A stretch of DNA of 64,000 nt, taken from contig JAJDAP010000051.1 of the NCBI GenBank assembly GCA_029261795.1, positions 1-64,000 of the forward strand, read 5' to 3'. The notes under the pieces were generated by a model, which had not been told where the DNA came from, ran no database searches, and was given only the letters and a program-made list of their open reading frames with translations. This document shows positions 55,524 to 64,000 of the stretch, one piece after another. The position numbers and the translations under genes are program-made. Source of the stretch: Deltaproteobacteria bacterium (lineage in GTDB: Bacteria > Myxococcota_A > UBA9160 > UBA6930). The stretch's first letter is position 1, and the number at the start of each line of letters is the position of its first letter.

Positions 55524-56228
55524 GTGGCGGACGAGCGCATCCAGGCAGTGATCTTCGACGCGGCGGGAACCCTCCTGCTCTTGCGCGAACCCGTCGGCGA
55601 GTCCTACTCGCGCTTCGCGAGCGAGTTCGGCGTCGAGGTCCCGGCCGGCCGGCTGGACGAAGCCTTCGCTCGCGTCTTCGCCGCAGCCCCGCCGAACGTC
55701 CATCCGGGCGAAACGCTCTTCAACGCCGAACGCCTCGAGCGTGGCTGGTGGCACGATCGCGTACGCGAGACGTTCAAGGCCGCCGACCAGATGAGCTCAT
55801 TCGCTGATTTCGACGGCTTCTTCGAGCGTGTCTTCAGGCACTACTCAGGAATCGAGGCCTGGCAGGCCGCCCCCGGTGCCCTCGAGACCGTGACGTCGCT
55901 GGCCAAGAGCTCGCGCATGATCGCGGTGCTCTCGAATTTCGACCAACGCTTGCGCCCGCTGCTCAAGGCCTTCGGCCTGCACGAACACTTCGATGCGATC
56001 ACCACCCCGGCCGACGCAGGAGCCGCCAAGCCCGAACGCATGATCTTCGACGTCTGCTTGAAGCGTCTGGGAATCCCCGGGCACCGTGCCGTCTACGTCG
56101 GCGACCAGCCGGACGAGGACATCGAAGGCGCCCGCGCTGCCGGGATGCGAGCCATCCACGTGGCAGACCTTTCATCCCTCCGCGACTTGCCCGATGCGAT
56201 CGATGCCCTCGAGAAGGAGCTTCCATGA
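55524..56228 (+). CDS. HAD-superfamily hydrolase
   Basis: 234 residues, a phosphatase-like haloacid dehalogenase of the REG-2/HDHD3 type. Motif I is VIFDAAGTLLLL: nucleophile Asp11 is present and the usual second Asp is Ala, a common variant of this subgroup. Motif II is VLSNFD, motif III Lys in GAAKPERMIF and motif IV GDQPDEDIEGARAAG. A helical cap lies between motifs I and II. GTG start 21 bp after metH; stop overlaps tldD (ATGA). Substrate unknown. Confidence 0.9.
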   Translation: MADERIQAVIFDAAGTLLLLREPVGESYSRFASEFGVEVPAGRLDEAFARVFAAAPPNVHPGETLFNAERLERGWWHDRVRETFKAADQMSSFADFDGFFERVFRHYSGIEAWQAAPGALETVTSLAKSSRMIAVLSNFDQRLRPLLKAFGLHEHFDAITTPADAGAAKPERMIFDVCLKRLGIPGHRAVYVGDQPDEDIEGARAAGMRAIHVADLSSLRDLPDAIDALEKELP

Positions 56229-57679
56229 CACAGCCCGACAACAACCGCGCCGCCGCCCTGTTCCAGGAACGCTTCGGGATCGATGAGCGTGCCCTCGACG
56301 CGGCTCTGGGCACGACCCTCGAGCGTCAGGTCGACCATGCAGATCTCTTCTTCGAGTACACCACCCAGGATTCCGTGGCGCTGGAAGAAGGCATCGTCAA
56401 GAGCGGGGATCGCCATCTGACCCAGGGCGTCGGAGTCCGCGCGCAATCCGGCGAGCGCCAGGGCTACGCCCATGCCGACGACATCGATCTCGAGAGCGTC
56501 CAGTTGGCGGCTACCACCGCTCGCGCCATCGCCGATGCCGGCGGCGGTGAAACGGCCGTCAGCACGCGCGGCGGGCCCGCGGTTCCGAGCCATGATCTCT
56601 ACCCGATTGCCCTGGCGCCCACCGATGTGCCGATCGAGGAAAAGGTCGCCCTGCTCGACGCCATCGATCGTTATGCGCGCGCCCTCGACCCGCATGTCAG
56701 CCAGGTGATGGCCAGTGTCGTCTCCCAGAATCGGCACCTGATGATCGCGGCCAGCGATGGCACCTGGGTCAGCGATGTCCAGCCGCTGATTCGCCTGAAC
56801 GTCAGCGTCATCGTCGAATCCGGCGGCCGCCGCGAGAACGGCTACCAGGGCATGGGCGGCCGCATGGAACTCTCCGGCGTCCTGACGGCCGACGGCTGGC
56901 ATCCACTGGTCGATGAAGCGGTGCGACTCGCCCTGGTCAACCTCGAGGCCGTGCCCTGCCCGGCCGGGACCATGGACGTGGTGCTGGGCCCCGGCTGGCC
57001 CGGCGTGCTGCTCCACGAGGCCGTGGGCCATGGGCTGGAAGGAGACTTCAACCGCAAGAAGACCTCGGTCTTCTCCGATCGTATCGGCGAGCGGGTCGCT
57101 GCACCCGGTGTCACCGTCGTCGACGACGGCACGATCCCGGGCCGGCGCGGTTCGCTCAACGTCGACGACGAAGGAACCAAGACGCAGCGCACCGTGCTGA
57201 TCGAAGATGGCATTCTGCGCGGCTACATGCAGGATCGCTTGAACGCCCGGCTGATGGGCCAGGCGCCCACGGGCAACGGCCGACGCGAAAGTTATGCGCA
57301 TCTGCCGATGCCCCGCATGACCAATACCTTCATGCTGGCTGGCCAGGACGATCCGGAAGAAATCCTCCACTCGGTGCGCAACGGTCTCTACGCGGTCTCC
57401 TTCGGCGGCGGCCAGGTCGACATCACGAACGGGAAGTTCGTGTTCCAGTGCACCGAGGCCTATCGCATCGAGGATGGCCAGGTCACGGCGCCGGTCCGCG
57501 GTGCCACGCTGATCGGAAACGGGCCCGACGTGCTGACCCGGGTCTCGAGAATCGGAAACGATCTCGAAATGGATTGGGGGGTCGGCACCTGCGGCAAGGA
57601 CGGCCAGGGCGTGCCGGTCGGCGTCGGCCAGCCCACGCTGCGAATCGACCAGATCACCGTGGGAGGAACCGAGGGATGA
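56225..57679 (+). CDS. tldD: TldD metalloprotease subunit
   Basis: 484 residues. Works with TldE as a heterodimeric zinc protease that degrades unfolded or leaderless peptides; in E. coli it matures microcin B17 and degrades CcdA. The zinc motif HExxxH is in LLHEAVGHGLEGD near residue 263. Also seen are GIVKSGDRHLTQGVGVRAQS and the C-terminal GGGQVDITNGKFVFQC. Overlaps the HAD stop and tldE start by 4 bp each. No peptide substrate gene is adjacent. Confidence 0.96.
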   Translation: MTQPDNNRAAALFQERFGIDERALDAALGTTLERQVDHADLFFEYTTQDSVALEEGIVKSGDRHLTQGVGVRAQSGERQGYAHADDIDLESVQLAATTARAIADAGGGETAVSTRGGPAVPSHDLYPIALAPTDVPIEEKVALLDAIDRYARALDPHVSQVMASVVSQNRHLMIAASDGTWVSDVQPLIRLNVSVIVESGGRRENGYQGMGGRMELSGVLTADGWHPLVDEAVRLALVNLEAVPCPAGTMDVVLGPGWPGVLLHEAVGHGLEGDFNRKKTSVFSDRIGERVAAPGVTVVDDGTIPGRRGSLNVDDEGTKTQRTVLIEDGILRGYMQDRLNARLMGQAPTGNGRRESYAHLPMPRMTNTFMLAGQDDPEEILHSVRNGLYAVSFGGGQVDITNGKFVFQCTEAYRIEDGQVTAPVRGATLIGNGPDVLTRVSRIGNDLEMDWGVGTCGKDGQGVPVGVGQPTLRIDQITVGGTEG

Positions 57680-59025
57680 GCCTCGAACTTGCAACGAGGG
57701 CCCTGGAACGAGCGGTGGCGGCCGGGGCGCATTCCGGCGACGCGGTGTTGGTGGAGGACGAGTCCACGGAAGTTCGCGTCCGCGACAACGCCATCGATCA
57801 CGTCACACAGGCCCGCGAACGTTGTCTCGGCCTACGCCTCTTCGTCGCCACAGAAGGCGGCCTGCGCCAGGCCATCACCTCGACCAGCGACCTCGCCGGC
57901 GACGCCGTCGATCGACTGGCCCAGGACACCGTCGCCCTCGCCCGCGCCACCGCAGCGGATCCGAACGCCGGGCTCCCGGACAGCGGATTCGCGCTCGACT
58001 TCCCCGAACTCGAACTGTTCGATCCCGCCGATGCGGACATCGATGTCGACCGTCACGTTGGCGACGCGCGCGCTGCCGAGGCCGCCGCCCGTGCGGTCGA
58101 CCCCCGGATCGTCAATTCCGAGGGCTCGAGCTCGGATTCGCAGCTTACGCGTGTTGCCTACGCCAACACCGCGGGCTTCGCCGGCGACTACCAGCGGGCC
58201 GGCCACTCGTTGGTGAGTAGCCCGATCGCTGCGGAAAACGGTGAAATGCAGACCGATTATTGGTTCGCCGTCGCCCGCCGACGCAGCGAGCTCGAAAGCC
58301 CCGAGTCCGTCGGGCGGCGCGCCGCGGAGCGGGCCCTCGCCCAGCTCGGCGGCAAGCGCATCGCAACTTGTGAGGTCCCCGTGATCTTCGATCCGCCGAC
58401 GGCCCGCGGCATCCTCGGAAACCTGGCCGCCTGCGTCTCCGGCTACGCGGTCTACCGCCAGAGTTCGTTCCTCGCCGAAAAACTCGGCGAACGTATCGCC
58501 AGCGATGCCGTGACGATCATCGACGACGGGCGCCTGCCCGGGGGCCTCGGCAGCAAACCCTTCGATGGCGAAGGTCTCCCCACCGGCAGGAAGACGGTCG
58601 TCGAGAACGGCATCCTGCGGAGCTTCCTGCTCGATCACTACTCCGCCAGGAAACTCGGGCTCGCTTCGACCGGAAACGCGTCCAGGAGCGCCGGCAGCGC
58701 CCCCGGGGTGGCGCCGACCAACCTGTGGATCGAACCCGGCGCCCAAAGTCTCGACGAGCTGGTGCAAACTATGGGGCGCGGCCTGCTGGTCACCAAGCTC
58801 TTCGGGCACGGCTTCAATCCCGTCACCGGAGATTTCTCCCGCGGCGCCGCAGGCGTCTGGATCGAGAACGGAGAGGCCGTGCACCCTGTCGAAGAAATCA
58901 CCGTAGCTGGAAACCTGGCCGACATGCTGGCCGACATCGACGCCGTCGGGAACGACCTGCTTTGGATGGGAAGCGTTGCGGCACCATCGCTGCGCGTCAG
59001 CCGCATGACCGTGGCAGGCGAATAA
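57676..59025 (+). CDS. tldE: TldE/PmbA protease subunit
   Basis: 449 residues, homologous to TldD but with no HExxxH motif, as expected for the non-catalytic partner that completes the active chamber. Motifs VRVRDNAIDHVTQARER, EVPVIFDPPTARGILGNL, RQSSFLAEKLGERIASDAV and NLWIEPGAQSLDELVQ are family-like. ATG is within the ATGA overlap with tldD. The adjacent MBL-fold gene begins 2 bp after its stop. Confidence 0.95.
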   Translation: MSLELATRALERAVAAGAHSGDAVLVEDESTEVRVRDNAIDHVTQARERCLGLRLFVATEGGLRQAITSTSDLAGDAVDRLAQDTVALARATAADPNAGLPDSGFALDFPELELFDPADADIDVDRHVGDARAAEAAARAVDPRIVNSEGSSSDSQLTRVAYANTAGFAGDYQRAGHSLVSSPIAAENGEMQTDYWFAVARRRSELESPESVGRRAAERALAQLGGKRIATCEVPVIFDPPTARGILGNLAACVSGYAVYRQSSFLAEKLGERIASDAVTIIDDGRLPGGLGSKPFDGEGLPTGRKTVVENGILRSFLLDHYSARKLGLASTGNASRSAGSAPGVAPTNLWIEPGAQSLDELVQTMGRGLLVTKLFGHGFNPVTGDFSRGAAGVWIENGEAVHPVEEITVAGNLADMLADIDAVGNDLLWMGSVAAPSLRVSRMTVAGE

Positions 59026-59026
59026 C

Positions 59027-59902
59027 ATGTCGGCCCCCCAGATCATGCAGGGCATGACCCTACCCGACGTCGATGTCTGGTCGGAGCGGGTCACGGTGGC
59101 GCTCGGCCAGAACCCGAGCGCATTCGCCGGGCCCGGAACGAACACATACCTGGTCGGCACCGGCCCCGAGCGCCTGCTCATCGATCCAGGCGAGGGCAAG
59201 GACAGCTACCTCGGAATTCTCGAGGATGGCATGAAGGCGGCCGGCTGTGAGCGTATCGGCGCGATCGTCTTGACCCACGGCCACCCCGACCACATCGGCG
59301 GTGTCCGCTCGGTGCTGGAGCGATTCGGCCGCGTGCCGGTCTGGAAGTTCAGCTATCCACCGTTCGATGAAGGCTATGCCGATCTCGAGATGATCGACCT
59401 CGCCGATGGCGGCAGCGTCAAGACCAAAGGCGCCACGCTTCGCGCCGTGCACACGCCCGGCCACGCGCCGGATCACCTCTGCTTCATCCTCGAGGAAGAG
59501 CGCTCCCTGTTCTCCGGCGACAACGTGCTCGGCGTCGGCACCACCATCATCCCCGCGACGTCGGGAGACCTCGGCCAGTACATGGACTCCCTCGAACGCT
59601 TGTTGGCCGAGAATCCGACCGCGATCTACCCGGCACACGGACCCAAGATCGAGGACGCACCGGCCAAGATCCGCGAGTACATCGCCCATCGCAACGAGCG
59701 AGAGCAACAGATCGTGGTCGAGCTCGCCAAGGGGCCGCGCACGCCGATGACCATGGTCAAGGTCATCTACGCCGCCTATCCCGAGAACCTCCACGCCCCG
59801 GCCTGTCAGAGCGTCACCCAACATCTGATGAAGCTCGAACGCGAGGGACGCGCCCAGCACCGCGGTGACGACCTCGTCACGGCAACCTGGAGCCCAATTT
59901 GA
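59027..59902 (+). CDS. Metallo-beta-lactamase-fold hydrolase (LACTB2-like)
   Basis: 291 residues. The metal motif THGHPDHIGG (HxHxDH, residues ~84-89), second His in HTPGHAPDH, third Asp in SGDNVLG and last His in YPAHGPK. A C-terminal winged-helix segment (residues ~225-290, YIAHRNEREQQIVVELAKG) is the LACTB2/beta-lactamase-associated type. In animals LACTB2 is an endoribonuclease; in bacteria roles vary. Its stop overlaps the TTG start of the HEAT-repeat gene (TTGA). Confidence 0.9.
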   Translation: MSAPQIMQGMTLPDVDVWSERVTVALGQNPSAFAGPGTNTYLVGTGPERLLIDPGEGKDSYLGILEDGMKAAGCERIGAIVLTHGHPDHIGGVRSVLERFGRVPVWKFSYPPFDEGYADLEMIDLADGGSVKTKGATLRAVHTPGHAPDHLCFILEEERSLFSGDNVLGVGTTIIPATSGDLGQYMDSLERLLAENPTAIYPAHGPKIEDAPAKIREYIAHRNEREQQIVVELAKGPRTPMTMVKVIYAAYPENLHAPACQSVTQHLMKLEREGRAQHRGDDLVTATWSPI

Positions 59903-60708
59903 AACACACGCTTCTTGCGCAGTTCTCGAGCCCGGATCCTGAAGTCCGCCGGGCCGCCTGTCAGGCTGCGCAAGTGGACGAGTCTGCGGTCGTCCTCTCC
60001 GAAGCACTCTCCGAGCTACTCGGAGATCCGGTGAAGGCCGTCGGCCGGGCGGCCTCGGATGCCCTGGTCGCAATCGGGCGCGAGCCCGAGAGGGTGGCGG
60101 CGTCCCTCGAACGAGCACTGCACTCGAACGACCCGAAGCGCCGCTGGCGAGCCGCATTCACCGCGGCAAGAATCGGCCCGCCGGACCCGCTGCTGCTTCC
60201 CGCGTTGATCGAAGGGCTCGGCAGTGTCGATTCCGACGTCCGCTGGGCCTCCGCGCGGGTGGTCGTGGAGATGGGCCGCTTCCACGCGGAAGTGCTCACC
60301 CAGGTCGTGGGCCTGGCACGCGGCGGCGAGAGCCCTGTCGTGCGGCGGATGGCCACCTTCGCGCTGCGAGAAATTGCACCCAACCGACCGGAGTCCGCCC
60401 AGGTCCTGATGGAAGCGGTCAGCGATTCGGATCTCCACGTGCGCCGTGCAGCGATGACGGCCATGGCTTCGCTCGATTCTCCGCCCGCCCCGCTCGCCGA
60501 CCGCGTCCTCGAAGCGCTGCGCTCGGACCCGGATGCGGCGACCCGACGTCTCGCCGCCCTGGCCCTGGGAGAACTCGGCGCCGCTCACCCGGAAGCCGTT
60601 CCCAGCGCGACCGGCGCGGCGCTGGCCGACGCGCGTGACAGTGAAGATCCGGACTTGCGCCGCGCCGTCGAGCGCGCCCTCGCCCGACTCGAGACCGGAA
60701 GGCCCTGA
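59899..60708 (+). CDS. HEAT-repeat protein
   Basis: 269 residues, built almost wholly of HEAT-like helical repeats, a scaffold for protein-protein binding. At least six units can be traced by the PDPEVRRAA / SDVRWASARVV / SDLHVRRAAMTAM / PDAATRRLAALALGELG / EDPDLRRAVERALARL pattern. No signal peptide. The start is a TTG in a TTGA overlap, making it probably coupled to the MBL gene; no other start fits. No catalytic residues are seen; partner unknown. Confidence 0.8.
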   Translation: MKHTLLAQFSSPDPEVRRAACQAAQVDESAVVLSEALSELLGDPVKAVGRAASDALVAIGREPERVAASLERALHSNDPKRRWRAAFTAARIGPPDPLLLPALIEGLGSVDSDVRWASARVVVEMGRFHAEVLTQVVGLARGGESPVVRRMATFALREIAPNRPESAQVLMEAVSDSDLHVRRAAMTAMASLDSPPAPLADRVLEALRSDPDAATRRLAALALGELGAAHPEAVPSATGAALADARDSEDPDLRRAVERALARLETGRP

Positions 60709-60713
60709 CCCAG

Positions 60714-61943
60714 GTGCGACGCTCCGAATTCTATCGGGACGCGGATCCGGAAAGCCGCGGCCCGCTGCGCGGCCTGCGCGTGGTCGAGTTGACCACCACC
60801 TGGGCCGGTCCCATGTGCGGCAGCCTGCTCGCCGACATGGGCGCCGATGTGATCAAGGTCGAGCATCCGAACGGCGAGGTGGCGCGGCGCTCGCCGCCCT
60901 TCCTGCCCGGCACGAATCCGCCGGTTTCCTTCATGCAGGCCACCGTCAATCGCAACAAGCGCAGTCTCAGCCTCGACCTGCACGATGCCCGCGGTCGGGA
61001 TGTCTTTCGGCAGCTCGTGGCCACGGCCGACATCGTGGTCGAGAACTTCCGCCCTGGCGCCCTCGAACAGTGGGGCGTCGGCTGGGAAGCGCTCCGCGCG
61101 ATGCGGCAAGACCTGATCCTGGTCTCGATCTCGGGCTACGGCCAATACGGCCGTGATCACGACCGCGCCGGCTACGACCCGCTCGCCCAGGCCGCGAGCG
61201 GCTACCTGTCCTTGAACGGCGACCCGGATGGGGAGCCGGTCAAGAGCCCGACCTTCATCGGCGACGATCTCGGCGGCTTGCACGCGGCCCTCGCCGCCCT
61301 CGCTGCCCTCCACCATCGCGACCGCACGGGCGAGGGACAGCACATCGACGTGGCACTGCTCGATGCCATGTTATTCCAGTCGACCGGCTATCTGACACTC
61401 GGCGCGATGGGTGCAGAGCTTCCTCGCATGGGCAATCAGTTCCGCATCGCGGCTCCGGCCAACACCTACCGCTGCCGCGACGGCGAAGTGATGGCCGGCA
61501 TCCTGACCGACGCCCACTGGAAACGCCTCGCTGCGCTGATCGATCGCCCGGAACTCGCCGAGGACCCGAGTTACGCCACCACGGCCGCTCGCGTCGCGCG
61601 ACGCGAGACCGTCGACACACTGCTTCGAACCTGGCTCTCGGAACGAACCGTCGCCGAAGCCGAGGATGCGTTCGTCGCCGTCGGACTTCCCCTCGCACCG
61701 GTACGCAGCTACGCCCAGGCCGCCGCCCACCCACACACGGCCGATCGCGACATGTTGCAACCCACCGAGACCGAGGGAAACGCAGCGGTTCCGATCGTGG
61801 GCCCTGCCGCCAAGTTCTCACGCACCCCGACCCGAGTGCGAACTGGAGCCCCGGCGTTGGGTGCCCATACCCACGAGATCCTCGAAGAACTCGGGCTCAG
61901 CGAAGAGGAACGAACGGCGCTGGCCCGCGATCGCGTCACGTAG
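60714..61943 (+). CDS. Class III (CaiB/BaiF, formyl-CoA type) CoA-transferase
   Basis: 409 residues. GLRVVELTTTWAGPMCGSLLADMGADVIKVEHPNGE is split here by the usual N-terminal signatures; NRNKRSLSLDLHDARGRDVF and VENFRPGALEQWGVGWEAL follow; the family nucleophilic Asp is in AGYDPLAQAASG; GQHIDVALLDAM closes the core. The CoA donor/acceptor cannot be told. GTG start 6 bp after the HEAT gene. The family is common in fatty-acid, aromatic or steroid degradation loci. Confidence 0.92.
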   Translation: MRRSEFYRDADPESRGPLRGLRVVELTTTWAGPMCGSLLADMGADVIKVEHPNGEVARRSPPFLPGTNPPVSFMQATVNRNKRSLSLDLHDARGRDVFRQLVATADIVVENFRPGALEQWGVGWEALRAMRQDLILVSISGYGQYGRDHDRAGYDPLAQAASGYLSLNGDPDGEPVKSPTFIGDDLGGLHAALAALAALHHRDRTGEGQHIDVALLDAMLFQSTGYLTLGAMGAELPRMGNQFRIAAPANTYRCRDGEVMAGILTDAHWKRLAALIDRPELAEDPSYATTAARVARRETVDTLLRTWLSERTVAEAEDAFVAVGLPLAPVRSYAQAAAHPHTADRDMLQPTETEGNAAVPIVGPAAKFSRTPTRVRTGAPALGAHTHEILEELGLSEEERTALARDRVT

Positions 61944-62049
61944 TCCAGCGTCGGCTGCGCACCCCCGATAAACCGCTGGTCGCCGCGCGCGCCGAGGCTA
62001 GACTCCACGGCCTCGATTCCGGGATGAACCAACAAGGAGAGCAACTTCC

Positions 62050-62475
<426 letters not shown>

Positions 62476-62506
62476 CGCGAGGCGACGCCGACGGGCAGAT
62501 GGATCG

Positions 62507-62538
62507 AGGGCAGGGTCGCAAGCGGCCCTGCCCTTTTT
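62507..62538 (+). terminator. Rho-independent terminator after rubrerythrin
   Basis: A perfect 9-bp stem AGGGCAGGG/CCCTGCCCT with a 10-base loop is followed by TTTTT. It is 31 bases after the rubrerythrin stop and lies between it and the FeS gene, so the second gene is made by read-through or its own promoter. Confidence 0.9.
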
Positions 62539-62562
62539 CGTTCAGGTAGGAACGGGAGAAGC

Positions 62563-63855
62563 ATGAAGGTCGAGCTGCCGGAAACCCCCGGCGAAGCGTG
62601 GTCCTACGAGGACCCTCGGTACGGGGACTGGACTTCCATCGAGACGGAGCTGCGCCGGGTCGGCGAGGTGTGCCATCAATGCCGCCGCTGTCTGCCCCTC
62701 TGCCCGTCCTTTCCGAAGCTATTCGAGCTGGTGGATGCGAGCGAGGCCGAGATCGCGGGCGTCACGATGGCCGGCTTCGATGAGGTGAACGAGCTCTGTT
62801 ACCACTGCAAGCTCTGCTACAACCATTGCCCCTACACCCCGCCCCATGAATGGGACGTCGACTTCCCCGCACTGATGCGCCGCCAGCAACTTGCTCGCGC
62901 CAAGCGCGACGGCGTCCCGATCGCGCGCAAGCTCACCACCAATACCGATTTGCTAGGCAAGCTGGGCTCGCTCGCGCCGCCCTTGATGAACTTCGCCAAT
63001 CGCAACCGGCTCTCGCGGGTGGTGATGGAAAAGACCGTGGGAATCCATCGCGACTGGGTGCAGCCGTCGTTCTATCACGAGACGGTCGAGCGTTGGTTCG
63101 CCAAGCGGAACGCACCGAAAATCGAAGGTTCGGGCGGCCATGTCGTTCTGTTCACGACCTGCTCGGTGAACTACAACGATCCGATCGCCGGACGTTCGGC
63201 GGTATTGGTCCTGGAACGAAGCGATGTGAAGGTCGAGATCGCCTACTCGCGCTGCTGCGGCATGCCCTTCACAGACACGGGTGACATGGACGCGGCCCGG
63301 CGGAACGCCCGTCAGAACGTTGCCGAGCTGCTCCCCTACGTGAAAGCCGGCGCCACGGTCATCGTCCCGGGCCCCTCCTGTTCCCTGATGCTCAAGGAGG
63401 AATACCCGCGGCTGCTACCCGATGACGACGCTGCAAGGCGGGTTGCCGAGGCCACCCAGGACCTGATGGAGTACCTCTACGACCTGGCTCGCGCCAAGAA
63501 GATGAACCGCGAGTTCGAGCGTTCGCTCGGCACCGTTGCCTATCATGCTCCGTGCCATCTGCGCGCCCAGAACATCGGCTTCCGTTCTCGGGATCTGCTG
63601 AAGCTCTGCTCCGAGGAGGTCGTGCTGATCGATGCGTGCTCGGGCGTCGACGGTACCTGGGGCATGCAGGCGCGCTTCCATGAGGCGTCGATGACGGTGG
63701 CCAACAAGATGCTCGATCGGATCGATCAGGCCGGGCCCGACCACATCGCCACCGACTGCCCGCTCTCGGCACTTCGCATCGAGGAGGGGCTTCAGCGCAA
63801 GGCCGTCCATCCCGTGGTCCTGATGCGGCACGCCTACGGACTCGCCGCCGAATGA
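62563..63855 (+). CDS. FeS oxidoreductase: two [4Fe-4S] motifs plus two CCG domains (GlpC/HdrD-like)
   Basis: 430 residues, soluble. Two ferredoxin motifs: [12 protein letters not shown] (Cys37, 40, 43, 47) and [12 protein letters not shown] (Cys79, 82, 85, 89). Two CCG domains follow: TTCSVNYND ... [13 protein letters not shown], and [10 protein letters not shown] ... [11 protein letters not shown], the second with Ser for the second Cys of the pair. The layout resembles the GlpC/HdrD/LldF-partner family of electron-transfer subunits. No flavin or membrane subunit is beside it. The family is often found between rubrerythrin and DUF3501 genes; the function is unknown. GGGAGAAG is the ribosome site; stop overlaps DUF3501 start (ATGA). 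Confidence 0.92.
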   Translation: MKVELPETPGEAWSYEDPRYGDWTSIETELRRVGEVCHQCRRCLPLCPSFPKLFELVDASEAEIAGVTMAGFDEVNELCYHCKLCYNHCPYTPPHEWDVDFPALMRRQQLARAKRDGVPIARKLTTNTDLLGKLGSLAPPLMNFANRNRLSRVVMEKTVGIHRDWVQPSFYHETVERWFAKRNAPKIEGSGGHVVLFTTCSVNYNDPIAGRSAVLVLERSDVKVEIAYSRCCGMPFTDTGDMDAARRNARQNVAELLPYVKAGATVIVPGPSCSLMLKEEYPRLLPDDDAARRVAEATQDLMEYLYDLARAKKMNREFERSLGTVAYHAPCHLRAQNIGFRSRDLLKLCSEEVVLIDACSGVDGTWGMQARFHEASMTVANKMLDRIDQAGPDHIATDCPLSALRIEEGLQRKAVHPVVLMRHAYGLAAE

Positions 63856-64000
63856 AGCCGCTCGCCCTCGAGGACATTCCCAGCGCGGCCGTTTTCGAGG
63901 CCTGTCGAACAGAGCTTCGCGAGAAAGTCATCGCCCACAAGAATCGGCGGCGGATCTCCATCGGGCACCGCGTCAGCTTGTTGTTCGAAGATCGAGAGAC
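63852..64000 (+). CDS. DUF3501 protein, cut by right window edge
   Basis: First 49 codons only. The N-terminus [20 protein letters not shown] and the later RRRISIGHRVSLLFEDRE match the DUF3501 family, uncharacterised proteins found next to rubrerythrin/FeS genes. The ATG overlaps the FeS gene stop by 4 bp, so they are coupled. No start alternative. The rest lies outside the window. Confidence 0.8.
   Translation, partial: MKPLALEDIPSAAVFEACRTELREKVIAHKNRRRISIGHRVSLLFEDRE

Noticed and set aside
55524-56228. HAD protein as a catalytically dead enzyme because the second motif I Asp is Ala
   Set aside because: This substitution is common in the REG-2-like subgroup, so it is weak evidence of inactivity.

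Overview
The window is about 64 kb of GC-rich DNA, almost fully coding, with many GTG and TTG starts and 1-4 bp stop/start overlaps. KDO-8-P synthase, a complete type II secretion operon including gspN, OmpA-like and TolB-like lipoproteins, and the order gap-pgk-tpiA-secG point to a diderm Gram-negative of the former Deltaproteobacteria (Myxococcota or a related phylum). That placement is inferred from gene content; there is no rRNA or other decisive marker here. The region is chromosomal housekeeping sequence, and the only mobile-element trace is the start of a probable IS630-type transposase cut by the left edge.

Layout. 1-4.2 kb (minus): transposase start, alanine dehydrogenase, ATP sulfurylase, a beta-propeller lipoprotein and a JAMM metalloprotease. 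4.5-12.4 kb: a membrane adenylate cyclase with TPRs, an Rrf2-type regulator without cluster cysteines, a helicase fused to an exonuclease (MrfA-MrfB type), a small unknown protein and an ABC-F ATPase. 12.5-16.3 kb: tRNA-Leu(CAG), a first Lon protease and a GT4 glycosyltransferase. 16.3-23.9 kb (minus): envelope and solute genes (polyprenyl-phosphate sugar transferase, kdsA, a glucosyl-3-phosphoglycerate synthase-like GT, PilZ), then a Y-family polymerase homologue without its catalytic acids, coupled to a penicillin-acylase-family hydrolase. 24.2-28.3 kb: lower glycolysis genes with secG, tRNA-Leu(GAG), a 24-bp perfect inverted repeat and a small membrane protein. 28.4-37.5 kb (minus): FrnE-like thioredoxin-fold protein, flavin reductase, UbiB/ABC1 kinase, then dnaK - second lon - OmpA-like lipoprotein - glycerate 2-kinase as a closely spaced unit.

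38.0-50.7 kb (plus): one type II secretion operon, gspC-D-E-F-G-H-I-J-K-L-M-N, in which GspD carries an extra C-terminal SPOR-like domain. 50.7-61.9 kb (plus): an ArsR-methyltransferase fusion (SahR-like) with a promoter/operator-like leader, metH, a HAD phosphatase, tldD-tldE, a metallo-beta-lactamase-fold protein, a HEAT-repeat protein and a class III CoA-transferase, nearly all touching or overlapping. 62.0-64.0 kb (plus): rubrerythrin, a clear Rho-independent terminator, a two-[4Fe-4S] CCG-domain oxidoreductase and the start of a DUF3501 protein.

Points most worth following up are the catalytically dead Y-family polymerase with a beta-clamp motif, the one-chain MrfA-MrfB fusion, the secretin-SPOR fusion, the rubrerythrin/FeS/DUF3501 cassette, and the self-contained SAH-sensing regulator/operator/metH unit. 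No CRISPR array, prophage or intact insertion sequence was seen.
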